DNA of 34,185 nt, taken from contig JACZVL010000008.1 in the NCBI GenBank assembly GCA_022572685.1, positions 1 to 34,185 of the forward strand, in the 5' to 3' direction. The notes beneath the pieces were generated by a model. The model was given only the letters and a program-made list of their open reading frames with translations. It was not told the origin of the DNA and ran no database searches. Shown one piece after another: positions 17,674-27,831 of the stretch. The first letter of the stretch is position 1. Each line of letters begins with the position of its first letter. A program made the translations under genes and the position numbers. This DNA comes from Pseudomonadota bacterium (GTDB taxonomy: Bacteria; Pseudomonadota; Alphaproteobacteria; Kiloniellales; J153).

Positions 17674-19380
17674 TCACGCTATCCGGACCTTATCGAGCTG
17701 ATGGTAGAAGGTCGGGTGGGTCTGGTAGTTCTTGACCCGCTCGTGGGCGGCGTTGAACACCGAACGCCACAGCGTCTGGGAGATCACCGCGTCGCCCCGC
17801 AGGATGCTCTGCACCTTTTCCATCTTCTTGCGGCGCTCGTTGACGTCGAGTGTTCCGCTGGCGTCGTCGAGGGCGGCGTCGAACTCGGCGCTGTCGTAGT
17901 GGCTCTCGTTCCACGGCACGCCCGAGCGGTATGCCAGATTCATCACCATCACACCCAGCGGCCGGTGGGTCCATGAAGTCAGGCCGAACGGCGTCTTGTC
18001 CCAGATGCCCCAGAACTGGGCGCCGGGCAGCACGTTCAACTGGACGTCGATGCCGGCCTTCAGCCACATCTCGCGCATCGCCTGCGCCGCGGCGATTTCC
18101 CAGGCCACGTTGGCGTTCAGGTCGATCTTGAGCTGGATGCCGTTGGGATGGCCGGCCTCCGCGAGCAGGGCCTTGGCCTTGGCGATATCCTGCTTCTGCT
18201 CCGGTAGCTTGAAGTACTCCGGATGGATCGGCGAGACGTGATGGTCCTCCGCCGGGGCCCCGAAGCCTCGGTACGCGAGTTCCAGCAGGCTGTCATGGTC
18301 GATGCAGGCCTGGACCGCCTGGCGAACCTTCCTGTCCGTGAATGGCTCCTGGTCGACCTGCATGCGCGCGACCGCCGTCTGGGCGGTAACCGCCTGGTGC
18401 AGAACCATGCCCGGGATGCGCTTGATGACGTCGATCTGCGACACCTGAAGCTCGTAGACCATGTCCACCTGATTCGAGGCCAGCGCCGCGACCGGCGCCG
18501 AGGCGTCGTCGCCGAAATCAATATATCTGATCTGGTCGAGACTGACCTCCTCGCCCCAGTACTCACGGGGATCGCGCTTGACCAGGACCGCTTCCTCGCC
18601 GACCGCGAATTTCGCCAGGCGGTACGGCCCCGTGCCGACCGGGTTCTTCGACAGATCACCGCCCTCCTCCGAGAAGCGGCGGTGCACGATGGCGGTCGGA
18701 TAGTTGTACAGGTTCTCGGGGATCGACAGCACCGCCGAGTTCAGGTTCAGCCGGACCGTGTGGTCGTCGATTTTCTCGACCGCGCCCGACGTCATGCGCT
18801 TCTCCATGATCGCCTTGCCGTTGTCGTCCTTTTTGCCGGTGTCGATGGTGTCGACCATGGCGGCGAACAGGCCGATGTTGGACGAGCCGGTCGCGGGATC
18901 GGTCCAGCGCTCGAAGTTGTAGACCACGTCGTCGGCGCCGAAGTCATCGCCGTTCGACCACTTGACCCCCTTGCGCAGCTTGAAGGTCCAGGTCTTGAGG
19001 TCATCCGACGCTTCCCAGCTCTCCGCCAGATAAGGCCGGGTGATGTTGTCGGCCCCGGTGCGCACCAGATACTCGGTAATTTGACGGGCGACGTTGGATT
19101 TCGGGACCCAGTCGAAGGTTGCCGGGTCGGTCATCTCCTGCAAGCGCATGCCACAGCGCAGGTTCCCGCCCTTGCCTTGCGCCGCCGCCTTGGGCACCAC
19201 CGCGCCCTGTCCCATGATCTTGCCGGCCATGGCGTAGGCCGCCCCCGCCGAGACGCCGAGCATGGTCGCCGTGTACAGGAAATCGCGCCGGCCGATCTTC
19301 TTCTGGCGCAGCTGTTCGCATAGTTCCGGGATGTAGGAATGCACGCGCTTCCCGGACTCGTCCTTGAGTTCTTTGGTCAT
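17674..19380 (-). CDS. dppA: Peptide ABC substrate-binding protein (SBP_bac_5), Tat-like signal
   Basis: Start at 19380 (MTKELKDESGKRVHS...); IGRRDFLYTATMLGVSAGAAYA; LAESWEASDDLKTWTFKLRKGVKWSNGDDFGADDVVY. Confidence 0.93.
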   Translation of the reverse strand: MTKELKDESGKRVHSYIPELCEQLRQKKIGRRDFLYTATMLGVSAGAAYAMAGKIMGQGAVVPKAAAQGKGGNLRCGMRLQEMTDPATFDWVPKSNVARQITEYLVRTGADNITRPYLAESWEASDDLKTWTFKLRKGVKWSNGDDFGADDVVYNFERWTDPATGSSNIGLFAAMVDTIDTGKKDDNGKAIMEKRMTSGAVEKIDDHTVRLNLNSAVLSIPENLYNYPTAIVHRRFSEEGGDLSKNPVGTGPYRLAKFAVGEEAVLVKRDPREYWGEEVSLDQIRYIDFGDDASAPVAALASNQVDMVYELQVSQIDVIKRIPGMVLHQAVTAQTAVARMQVDQEPFTDRKVRQAVQACIDHDSLLELAYRGFGAPAEDHHVSPIHPEYFKLPEQKQDIAKAKALLAEAGHPNGIQLKIDLNANVAWEIAAAQAMREMWLKAGIDVQLNVLPGAQFWGIWDKTPFGLTSWTHRPLGVMVMNLAYRSGVPWNESHYDSAEFDAALDDASGTLDVNERRKKMEKVQSILRGDAVISQTLWRSVFNAAHERVKNYQTHPTFYHQLDKVRIA

Positions 19381-19890
19381 CGATTGTCTCCCAGTTGTCT
19401 GCCGATCCCGTTCAGAGCATCGAGCCGGAACCTGGACCTTCGCTGGATGCGAGGTCCGGAAGATCCGGCCGGCTGACACCCGAGGGCGCGCGGCGCGCCC
19501 GCCCGGGGTCGAGGTTCTGCCCGGAATACCCTGTTCATTCGCGTCGAGCCCGTGCGTCGAACCGCCCGGCGGCGCGGACGCCGCCGGCGGTCGGGACCTC
19601 TCGATTTCGCGGGCTCTTCGAGCCGCCTCCCAGTTTCCTGCCCCCACCCGCCCCGGTCCCGGGATGGGCGGCGAATTCAGCTTTTGCTTCAGGTCCTTGC
19701 CTTAAGACTAACAAACTTTACCGGCCGCCGTCACCCGCTAGTTGTTCGATCGCGACAATCTCTGGGCCGGGAGCGACCGGGCGGGCGGAGCCGCATCTAA
19801 AATACACACCATGGATGTGATTTGGGCCGGGTCGATCCTGGGCTACTCTGGGCCGATCACAGTCACCAACAGCCCGGGAGCCCACCAACC

Positions 19891-20529
19891 ATGGCCGCAA
19901 CCACGACCCCAGCCGCGACCGGTCGCCCCAACAGTCCCGCCGACGTCGAGCTGATCGAGAAGACCACGCCTTACGACGGCTATTTCCGGATCGACGTTTA
20001 CCGCCTGCGCCACAAGCGCTTCGGCGGCGGCTGGACCGAGGTCATGACGCGCGAGCTGTTCGAGCGTGGCCGCGCCGCGGTGGTGCTGCCCTACGATCCG
20101 GCGCGCGACGCCGTGGTGCTGATCGAGCAGTTCCGCATCGGTGCCTACGCCGCCGGGCTCGAACCCTGGCTGATCGAGCCGGTCGCCGGCATCGTCGAAC
20201 CCGGCGAGACCCCCGAGCAGGTGGCCCGCCGCGAGGCGCTCGAGGAGGCCGGCTGCGAGATCGCCGAGCTCGAGCCGATCGGGACCGTGTTGCCGAGCCC
20301 GGGCGGCGGTTCCGAGGTGCTCCACCTCTATTGCGGCCGGGTCGACAGCGCGGGCGTCGGCGGCATCCATGGGCTGCCCCACGAGCACGAGGACATCCGC
20401 GCCTTCACCCTGCCCCTGGACGCCGCCCTGGAGCGCCTGGCCAGGAGCGAATACCACAATGCCAGCACGGTCATGACCCTGCAGTGGTTGGCGCTGAACC
20501 GGGAGCGGCTCAGGAAAATCTGGTCGTGA
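19891..20529 (+). CDS. nudF: NUDIX hydrolase, probable ADP-ribose pyrophosphatase
   Basis: Nudix box GETPEQVARREALEEAGCEI; GLEPWLIEPVAGIVEPGE. Confidence 0.92.
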   Translation: MAATTTPAATGRPNSPADVELIEKTTPYDGYFRIDVYRLRHKRFGGGWTEVMTRELFERGRAAVVLPYDPARDAVVLIEQFRIGAYAAGLEPWLIEPVAGIVEPGETPEQVARREALEEAGCEIAELEPIGTVLPSPGGGSEVLHLYCGRVDSAGVGGIHGLPHEHEDIRAFTLPLDAALERLARSEYHNASTVMTLQWLALNRERLRKIWS

Positions 20530-20570
20530 GCCGGCCTTGAACCGGCCCCCAGCCATCGGTAGTCTCCCGG

Positions 20571-20590
20571 GCCACCTTGGGCCACCTTGG
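20571..20590. repeat. 10-bp tandem direct repeat
   Basis: GCCACCTTGG x2 just upstream of the cysK-like start. Confidence 0.7.
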
Positions 20591-20601
20591 GATTACCTTT
20601 C

Positions 20602-21621
20602 ATGGACCTTCGCGACGGCTTTATCGGCGCCATCGGCAACACGCCGCTGATCCGGCTCGCCCGGCTGTCGGAGCAGACCGGCTGCGAGATCCTGGGCAAG
20701 GCCGAGTTCCTCAACCCGGGCAGCTCGGTCAAGGACCGCGCCGCCTGGTACATCGTCAAGGACGCCGAGGAGAAAGGCACCCTCCGGCCCGGCGGGGTGA
20801 TCGTCGAGGGCACCGCGGGGAACACCGGCATCGGCTTGGCCCTGGTCGCCCGCGCGCGCGGCTACCGCACCATCATCGTGATCCCCGAGACCCAGTCCCA
20901 GGAGAAGAAGGACATGCTGCGGCTGGCCGGCGCCGAGCTGCGCGAGGTCCCGGCCAAGCCGTACCGCGACCCGGAAAACTACGTCAACGTCGCCCGGCGC
21001 CTGGCCGAGGAGCTGGCCGCGAGCGAGCCCCATGGGGCGATCTTCGCCGACCAGTTCGACAACGTCGCCAACCGCCAGGGCCATTACGTCTCGACCGGGC
21101 CGGAGATCTGGCGCCAGACCGGCGGCAGGCTCGACGCCTTCGTCTCGGCGGTCGGCACCGGCGGCACCCTGGCCGGGGTCGGCATGTACCTCAAGGAGCA
21201 GAACCCGGAGATCACCATCGTGCTGGCCGACCCGCCGGGCTCGGCGCTGTACCACTACTACAAGCACGGCGAGCTCAAGGCCGAGGGCAGCTCGATCACC
21301 GAGGGCATCGGCCAGGGCCGGATCACCGGCAACCTGAAGGACGCGCCGGTGGACGAGGCCTTCCAGATCCCCGACGCCGAGTCCGTGGCCATGGTGTTCG
21401 ACATCTTCGAGCACGAAGGTTTTTGTCTGGGCGCGTCGAGCGGCATCAACCTGGTCGGCGCCGTGCGCCTGGCCAAGCAGCTCGGCCCCGGGCACACCAT
21501 CGTGACCCTGCTGTGCGATTTCGGCACCCGCTATCAGAGCCGGCTGTTCAACCCGACTTTCCTGCGCGAGAAGAACCTGCCGGTGCCGGATTGGTTGGAG
21601 CGCGCGGGTTTGGCAACATGA
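20602..21621 (+). CDS. Cysteine synthase-family PLP enzyme
   Basis: IGNTPLIRLARLSE, NPGSSVKDRAAWYIV (PLP Lys), EGTAGNTGIGLALVARA, VSAVGTGGTLAG. Confidence 0.9.
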   Translation: MDLRDGFIGAIGNTPLIRLARLSEQTGCEILGKAEFLNPGSSVKDRAAWYIVKDAEEKGTLRPGGVIVEGTAGNTGIGLALVARARGYRTIIVIPETQSQEKKDMLRLAGAELREVPAKPYRDPENYVNVARRLAEELAASEPHGAIFADQFDNVANRQGHYVSTGPEIWRQTGGRLDAFVSAVGTGGTLAGVGMYLKEQNPEITIVLADPPGSALYHYYKHGELKAEGSSITEGIGQGRITGNLKDAPVDEAFQIPDAESVAMVFDIFEHEGFCLGASSGINLVGAVRLAKQLGPGHTIVTLLCDFGTRYQSRLFNPTFLREKNLPVPDWLERAGLAT

Positions 21622-21628
21622 GGGTGAG

Positions 21629-22336
21629 ATGGAACTGATCTTTCGCGACGACGCCTACCAGAAGTCCTGCCAAGCCACGGTGACCGCCGTCGACGGCGCC
21701 GGTATCCGGCTCGACCGCACGGTGTTCTATCCCACCGGCGGCGGCCAGCCCGGCGACGTCGGGATCTTGCGCCTCGAGGACGGCGGGAGCTTGCGCATCG
21801 TGGAAGCGCGCAAGGGCGCCGACCACGAGGACGTGGTCCATGTTGCCGAGGACGGCGCCGCCCTGCCCGCCCCCGGCGCCAAGGTCACCGCCGAGATCGA
21901 CTGGGAGCGGCGCCACCGGATGATGCGCATCCATAGCTGCATGCACGTGCTCTGCTCGATCGTCGAAGGCGACGTGACCGGCGGCCAGGTCGGCGACGGC
22001 AAGGGCCGGCTCGACTTCAACCTGCCCGACACCCGGCTCGACAAGGACGCGATCACCGCCGAGCTCAACCGGATCGTCGCCGAGGACCGTCCGTTGACCT
22101 CGCGCTGGATCACCGAGGACGAACTCAGCCGAACCCCGGAGTTGGTGCGCACCATGTCGGTCAAGCCACCGATCGGCGCCGGCCGGGTCCGGCTGATGGA
22201 GATCGAGGGCGTCGACCTGCAGCCCTGCGGCGGCACCCACGTACGCCGGACCGGCGAGATCGGCCCGGTCAAGGTCACCAAGATCGAAAACAAGGGCCGC
22301 CAGAACCGCCGCATCAACATCGCCTTCGCGGACTGA
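21629..22336 (+). CDS. Alanyl-tRNA editing protein AlaX-like
   Basis: FYPTGGGQPGD, MRIHSCMHVLCSIV, CGGTHVRRTGEIG. Confidence 0.93.
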   Translation: MELIFRDDAYQKSCQATVTAVDGAGIRLDRTVFYPTGGGQPGDVGILRLEDGGSLRIVEARKGADHEDVVHVAEDGAALPAPGAKVTAEIDWERRHRMMRIHSCMHVLCSIVEGDVTGGQVGDGKGRLDFNLPDTRLDKDAITAELNRIVAEDRPLTSRWITEDELSRTPELVRTMSVKPPIGAGRVRLMEIEGVDLQPCGGTHVRRTGEIGPVKVTKIENKGRQNRRINIAFAD

Positions 22337-22354
22337 TACCGAGGAGCGCCGATA

Positions 22355-23236
22355 ATGACCGCCCACGACAACCCGGCGCTGGTCGATACCGAGTGGCTGG
22401 CCGCGCATCTGGACGCGCCCGACGTGCGCGTCGCCGACGCCAGCTACTACCTGCCCAACGAGGGCCTGGACCCGCGCGTCGAGTACCAGGCCCAACACAT
22501 TCCGGGCGCGGTGTTCTTCGACATCGACGACATCGCCGACAGCGACAGCGCCCTGCCCCACATGCTGCCGAGCCCGGAGAAATTCTCCTCCAAGGTACGC
22601 CGGCTGGGGCTGGGCGACGGGGTGCGCATCGTGGTCTACGACCAGCGCGGAATCTGGAGCGCGGCGCGCGCCTGGTGGAGCTTCCGGGTGTTCGGCCACG
22701 AGGACGTGGCGGTGCTCGACGGCGGCCTGCCCAAGTGGCTGAGCGAGGGCCGCCGGGTCGAGGACGGCCCCGGGCAGGCCCAACCGCGCCACTTCACCGC
22801 GCGCATGAACACCTTCCTGGTGCGCGACAAGGCGCAGCTACTGGCCAACATCGAGAGCCGGCGCGAACAGGTGCTGGACGCGCGCGCCGCCGGCCGCTTC
22901 ACCGGCGAGACGCCGGAGCCGCGCGCCGGCATGCGCGGCGGCCACATCCCGGGCAGCCGCAGCCTGCCCTTCGTCGAGCTGCTCGATCCCGAGACCCAGA
23001 CCCTGCTGCCGGCCGAAGCGCTTCGGGCGCGCCTCGCCGCCGCCGGCATCGACCTCGCGCGCCCGGTGGTGACCAGCTGCGGCTCCGGCGTGACCGCCGG
23101 GGTGCTGGCGCTCGGCCTGCATCTGCTGGGCCATCGCCAGGTCGCGGTCTACGACGGCTCCTGGTCCGAATGGGGCCTGCCCGACGGCGACACCCCGATA
23201 GAGACCGGGCCCGCCGGCCCCACGCCCGCGGGTTGA
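22355..23236 (+). CDS. sseA: Sulfurtransferase, 3-mercaptopyruvate sulfurtransferase-like
   Basis: Two rhodanese domains; GAVFFDIDDIAD, active-site loop VTSCGSGVTAGVLALGL. Confidence 0.93.
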   Translation: MTAHDNPALVDTEWLAAHLDAPDVRVADASYYLPNEGLDPRVEYQAQHIPGAVFFDIDDIADSDSALPHMLPSPEKFSSKVRRLGLGDGVRIVVYDQRGIWSAARAWWSFRVFGHEDVAVLDGGLPKWLSEGRRVEDGPGQAQPRHFTARMNTFLVRDKAQLLANIESRREQVLDARAAGRFTGETPEPRAGMRGGHIPGSRSLPFVELLDPETQTLLPAEALRARLAAAGIDLARPVVTSCGSGVTAGVLALGLHLLGHRQVAVYDGSWSEWGLPDGDTPIETGPAGPTPAG

Positions 23237-23240
23237 GTCC

Positions 23241-24275
23241 ATGGCCGCAAGGGACAGCCTCGCATCGGAACTCACCATCCGCGCCTACCGGCCCGGCGAC
23301 CGGGACGCGGTGGTCGCGCTCTGGGAGCGCTGCGGGCTGATCGTTTCGTACAACGACCCGGACCGGGACATCGCCCTGTGGCGGGCCTCGCCCAACGCCG
23401 AGATCTTCGTCGGCGAGCACAAGGCCGGAAGCGACGCGGAGCGGATCGTGGCCACGGTCTGCGTCGGCCACGATGGCCACCGCGGCTATCCCTACTACGT
23501 CGCCGCCGACCCGGACTTCCAGGGCCGGGGCTTGGGCCGGCGCATCATGCGCCACGCCGAGAAGTGGCTGGCGCGGCTCGGCGTGGCCAAGATCAATCTC
23601 ATGGTGCGCGACACCAACGCGGCGGTCCGCGATTTCTACCTGTCGATCGGCTACCAGGAGGAGCCGCGCCTGGTGTTCAGCCGCTGGCTCACCCTCGACG
23701 GCAAGCCGCCCAAGGAGGGACCCCACGAGGTCGGCACCCTGGCCTGCACGATCACCCGTCTCGAGATGACCGAAAAGCCGGGCCGGCCGGCCGGCCATCC
23801 GCCCCCCGGCATCCGGGTCGCCCTGCTCCGGGCCCGGCGGCCGACCGTCGCCTTCTACCGCTTCCTCTACAACGGCGTCGGCGCGGACTGGCTGTGGTAC
23901 GAGCGGCGCGCCATGGACGACGCGGATCTCGCCGCCATCATCCAGGACGACGCGGTCGAGATCTACGTGCTCTACCTCGAGGGCGTGCCGGCCGGATACG
24001 CCGAGCTCGACCGGCGGGTGAAGCCGGAGATCGAACTCGCCTATATCGGCCTGATGCCGGAGTTCATCGGCCGTGGGTTGGGCGACTATCTGCTGTCCAT
24101 GGCGATCGACATCGCCTGGAGCTACGGGCCCAGCCGCCTCTGGGTCCACACCAACACCCTCGATCACCCGCGCGCGCTGCCGCTCTACCAGCGCCACGGC
24201 TTCACGGCCTACGACCAGGAGCAGAAAATTCTGCCCGATCCGCGCCTGACCGGCCTGATTCCCGCCCAGGGCTGA
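23241..24275 (+). CDS. Tandem GNAT acetyltransferase fusion
   Basis: First GNAT: AADPDFQGRGLGRRIMRHAEKWLARLGVAKINLMV. Second: YIGLMPEFIGRGLGDYLLSMAIDIAW. Linker ends EMTEKPGRPAGHPPPG. Confidence 0.9.
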   Translation: MAARDSLASELTIRAYRPGDRDAVVALWERCGLIVSYNDPDRDIALWRASPNAEIFVGEHKAGSDAERIVATVCVGHDGHRGYPYYVAADPDFQGRGLGRRIMRHAEKWLARLGVAKINLMVRDTNAAVRDFYLSIGYQEEPRLVFSRWLTLDGKPPKEGPHEVGTLACTITRLEMTEKPGRPAGHPPPGIRVALLRARRPTVAFYRFLYNGVGADWLWYERRAMDDADLAAIIQDDAVEIYVLYLEGVPAGYAELDRRVKPEIELAYIGLMPEFIGRGLGDYLLSMAIDIAWSYGPSRLWVHTNTLDHPRALPLYQRHGFTAYDQEQKILPDPRLTGLIPAQG

Positions 24276-24375
24276 TCGCGGAGGGTAACCGGCGGCGGGC
24301 GTCGAAAAGCTTTAACGACTGGTCCACCGCGGCAGCGGCGCCGCCTTGAAGACCACCGGCCCCCTCGGCGCGTCC

Positions 24376-25167
24376 CTATTGATGCAGGATCTGGCTGAGG
24401 AACAGCTTGGTGCGGTCGTGCTGCGGGTGGTTGAAGAATTCGTGGGGTTCGTTCTGCTCGACGATCTCGCCTTCGTCCATGAACATCACCCGGTCGGCGA
24501 CGGTCTTGGCGAAGCCCATCTCGTGGCTCACCACGATCATGGTCATGCCGGTCGCGGCGAGTTCGACCATCACGTCGAGAACCTCCTTGATCATCTCCGG
24601 GTCGAGCGCCGAGGTCGGCTCGTCGAACAGCATGATCTTGGGGTTCATGCAGAGCGAACGGGCGATCGCCACGCGCTGCTGCTGACCGCCCGAGAGCTGG
24701 CCCGGATACTTGTTGGCCTGCTCCGGTATCTTGACCCGCTCGAGATAAAGCATGGCCGCTTCCAGGGCCTCGACCTTGGGTATCTTGCGCACCCAGATCG
24801 GCCCCAGGGTGAGGTTCTCGATAATGGTGAGATGGGGAAACAGGTTGAAGCTCTGAAACACCATGCCCACTTCGCTGCGAATATGGTCGATGTTCTTGAG
24901 ATTCTTATCCAGCGTCATGTCGTCGACGATGATGGTGCCCTGCTGATGCTCCTCGAGCCGGTTGACGCAGCGGATGAGAGTCGATTTCCCGGATCCCGAA
25001 GGGCCGCAGACGACGATCCGCTCGCCCTTGTGGACCACCAGGTCGATGTCCTTGAGCACGTGGAAATCGCCGTACCACTTATTGACCTTGTCGAACTCGA
25101 TGATGACTTCGGACGACGCGGCGGACGCCAACTGGGTTTGGGTTTCCTGCTCGTCCACGGATGCCAT
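24376..25167 (-). CDS. aapP: General L-amino acid ABC transporter ATPase (copy A)
   Basis: [51 protein letters not shown]. Confidence 0.94.
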   Translation of the reverse strand: MASVDEQETQTQLASAASSEVIIEFDKVNKWYGDFHVLKDIDLVVHKGERIVVCGPSGSGKSTLIRCVNRLEEHQQGTIIVDDMTLDKNLKNIDHIRSEVGMVFQSFNLFPHLTIIENLTLGPIWVRKIPKVEALEAAMLYLERVKIPEQANKYPGQLSGGQQQRVAIARSLCMNPKIMLFDEPTSALDPEMIKEVLDVMVELAATGMTMIVVSHEMGFAKTVADRVMFMDEGEIVEQNEPHEFFNHPQHDRTKLFLSQILHQ

Positions 25168-25192
25168 TGTTATCTCCTCCGGTCCGGCCGGT

Positions 25193-26521
25193 TCAACGGT
25201 TGTCGCCGGCTGAAAGCTTCACTTCCAGGTGCCGGCTGTATTTCGACATGGCGAAACAGATGACGAAAAATAGCACCGCGCCGAAGATCAGCGGTTCCTT
25301 GTGGAGCCCGCGCCACGGTATGTCCTGACTGACCGCGCGCAGCATTCCCAGGACGTCGAACAACCCGATGATCGATACCAGGGTGGTGTCCTTCAACAGT
25401 CCGATGAAGCTGCCGACGATATTCGGAATCATGTGCTTGAGCGCCTGGGGCATGACCACCAGACCCATGGTCCCCCAATAGCCCAGGCCGACGGTGTGGG
25501 CGGCCTCGTACTGGCCGTGGGGAATGGCTTGCAGGCCCGCGCGAACGGTCTCGGCCATGTAACAGCCGGAAAACAGGCACACCGCGATGATGACCTGAAC
25601 CAGCTTGTTGAGGACGAAACCTTCGGGCATGAACAGCGGGAACATGGTCGTCGCCATGAACAGCACGGTAATCAACGGCACCGAACGGAACAACTCGATG
25701 AACGCGGTAGAGAGCACCCGGATCACCGGCAGCTTGGATCGCCGGCCAAGGGCGAGGATGATACCCAAGGGAAGCGCCGAAGCGATGCCGATTCCCGATA
25801 TCACCAGGGTGAGGAACATCCCGCCCCATTTGGTCCAGGAAACCCCCACGAAGCTCCACCCCATTTGCCCGACAAAGGCCACGACGAGGGCGCCGGCAAG
25901 AATGGCGAGAAGCGTATGGCGCTGTCGCGCTTCCGACGCTTCTTCCTTGCCCAGCAATCGGATCAGGTATTCGGGCAAACCGCGGCCGCTGGACACTCCG
26001 ATGATCGCGTGCAGGGTCTGGCCGATCAGGGCGACGATCGCCAAGCTGATCATGACCTGCATGAAGAGGCCCTTATCGCCGCCGGCGAAGAAATAACCGG
26101 CGAGGAAGGGATAGAGGAACACCGTGGTCAGGCCGATGAAGATCTTATCCTTGACCCGGGGCAGCCATAGCGGCGCCATCCACAGGAACAGCAACAAGCC
26201 GCCGAGGTTGACCCGCCACAACTCCGCCCTGGGGTAGCGGCCGTAGAAGAAATTGTCGAGCCATACGATGACGCCGGCCCAGCAGGCGCCATCGATGCTG
26301 ATATCGAAACAGTCGCGCCGGTCCTTGGCCACCCAAACGGCGTCGGTCACGCCCCAAACCCACAACCCCGTCACCGTTATGTAGATGATGTAGATGGAGA
26401 CGATGGTGAGAATGATATTGATCCAGGATGAGAACAGATTCTTGCGCAGCCACCCGAGGACCGAGGTTTCGGACAGGGGCGCGCTCCGGGCGGGCGTCCT
26501 TTCCGCTCTCAGCACGGCCAT
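25193..26521 (-). CDS. aapM: General L-amino acid ABC permease AapM (copy A)
   Basis: [42 protein letters not shown]; long inter-TM insert. Confidence 0.93.
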   Translation of the reverse strand: MAVLRAERTPARSAPLSETSVLGWLRKNLFSSWINIILTIVSIYIIYITVTGLWVWGVTDAVWVAKDRRDCFDISIDGACWAGVIVWLDNFFYGRYPRAELWRVNLGGLLLFLWMAPLWLPRVKDKIFIGLTTVFLYPFLAGYFFAGGDKGLFMQVMISLAIVALIGQTLHAIIGVSSGRGLPEYLIRLLGKEEASEARQRHTLLAILAGALVVAFVGQMGWSFVGVSWTKWGGMFLTLVISGIGIASALPLGIILALGRRSKLPVIRVLSTAFIELFRSVPLITVLFMATTMFPLFMPEGFVLNKLVQVIIAVCLFSGCYMAETVRAGLQAIPHGQYEAAHTVGLGYWGTMGLVVMPQALKHMIPNIVGSFIGLLKDTTLVSIIGLFDVLGMLRAVSQDIPWRGLHKEPLIFGAVLFFVICFAMSKYSRHLEVKLSAGDNR

Positions 26522-26523
26522 GA

Positions 26524-27747
26524 TCAGCGCTCCACCAGTTGGACGCGTTTATTGTAGATGTTCAACAGGCCCGAAATGGAGAGGCTGATGAACATGTAGA
26601 ACGCCATCGTCATGGCGACCATTTCGACCGCGTAGCCGGCCTGGTTCAAGGCTGTCTGCATGAACAGCGCGACCACGTCCGAATAACCGATGGCGATCGC
26701 CAGCGAGGAATTCTTGACCACGTTCATCCACAGGCTGATCAACGGCGGCACGATGGCGCGCATGGCCTGGGGAATGATGACCAAGGCCATCGCCCGGCCC
26801 GGCTTGAGGCCGATCGCCAGCGCCGCCTCGGTCTGTCCCTTGTTCACCGAGAGGATGCCGGCGCGCACGGATTCGGCGAGATGCGCCGCGTGATAGATGG
26901 TCAAGGAGACCAGCAGCGCCAGGAACGCCGGCGGCAGGCTGAAGCCGCCCTTGAAATTGAAGCCCTGGAGCGTCGGAATGTCCCATTCGAGCGGCGATCC
27001 GGTCACCAGATAGACCGCCCCCGGCACCAGAATCAGCAGGGCGGCGGAGGCCGAGACGACCGGGAATTGCTGGCCGGTCTGGTCCTGGCGCTTATGGGCC
27101 CAACGCCTGAGAAAAAACACGCCGACGACGGCGGCGACAAAGGCGGTGGTGGTCATCCAGAAGAGATCGCCCGGAACCGGCCAGGCCATATACAGGCCGC
27201 GATTGTTGAGGAACACGACCTCCGCGCCGCCGGAAAGATCGAGACTGTTCTTGACCCGGGGCAGGATGGCGAAAACCCCGACGTACCAAAATATGATCTG
27301 CAGCAGCAACGGCGTGTTGCGAACGATTTCCACAAAGACCAGCGCCAGCCGGGCGACCAGCCAATTGTTGGAAAGCCTTAAAATGCCGACAAAGAAACCG
27401 AGGAAGGTGCTCGCGATGATCGCGAAGAACGAGACCAGAAGGGTGTTGAGGCAGCCGATCAGGAAGATGCGGCCGTAGGTCCCAATGCCGGGCTTGTATT
27501 CGATCAGCTTGAAGTCGGTGTCGAAGCCGGCGGTGGCGGTCAGGAAGCCGAAGCCGGTATTCATCCCGCGCACTTCCAGATTGTGCGCCGTGTTCGAGAT
27601 CAGATACCAAGCGAGCCAGCCGACGACGCCAGCGGTTAGAACTTGATAGAAGACCGAGCGTACGCGCTCGTCGTGGAAAAAGTCGAACCTCTCCTTCGGC
27701 CTGACAGGTACCGATGTGTTGTTGGTATCGCCGACGGCCATGATCAT
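26524..27747 (-). CDS. aapQ: General L-amino acid ABC permease AapQ (copy A)
   Basis: ESVRAGILSVNKGQTEAALAIGLKPGRAMALVIIPQAMRAIVPPLISLWMNVVKNSSLAIAIGY. Confidence 0.93.
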   Translation of the reverse strand: MIMAVGDTNNTSVPVRPKERFDFFHDERVRSVFYQVLTAGVVGWLAWYLISNTAHNLEVRGMNTGFGFLTATAGFDTDFKLIEYKPGIGTYGRIFLIGCLNTLLVSFFAIIASTFLGFFVGILRLSNNWLVARLALVFVEIVRNTPLLLQIIFWYVGVFAILPRVKNSLDLSGGAEVVFLNNRGLYMAWPVPGDLFWMTTTAFVAAVVGVFFLRRWAHKRQDQTGQQFPVVSASAALLILVPGAVYLVTGSPLEWDIPTLQGFNFKGGFSLPPAFLALLVSLTIYHAAHLAESVRAGILSVNKGQTEAALAIGLKPGRAMALVIIPQAMRAIVPPLISLWMNVVKNSSLAIAIGYSDVVALFMQTALNQAGYAVEMVAMTMAFYMFISLSISGLLNIYNKRVQLVER

Positions 27748-27781
27748 CGGGCCCTGATGTTTCGCGTAGGCTCAATCGGGG

Positions 27782-27817
27782 AAAAACGACGCCCGGCCCT
27801 TAACCAAGGGGCCGGGC
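27782..27817 (-). terminator. Intrinsic terminator/attenuator between aapJ and aapQ (copy A)
   Basis: GCCCGGCCC (27791-27799) / GGGCCGGGC (27809-27817); T-tract on the minus strand (AAAAA at 27782-27786). Confidence 0.8.
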
Positions 27818-27831
27818 GCCATCCGATAATC

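Noticed and set aside
19395-19820. ORFs in the dppA-nudF intergenic region
   Set aside because: Arg/Pro-rich, overlapping in several frames, no domain; likely non-coding promoter region.
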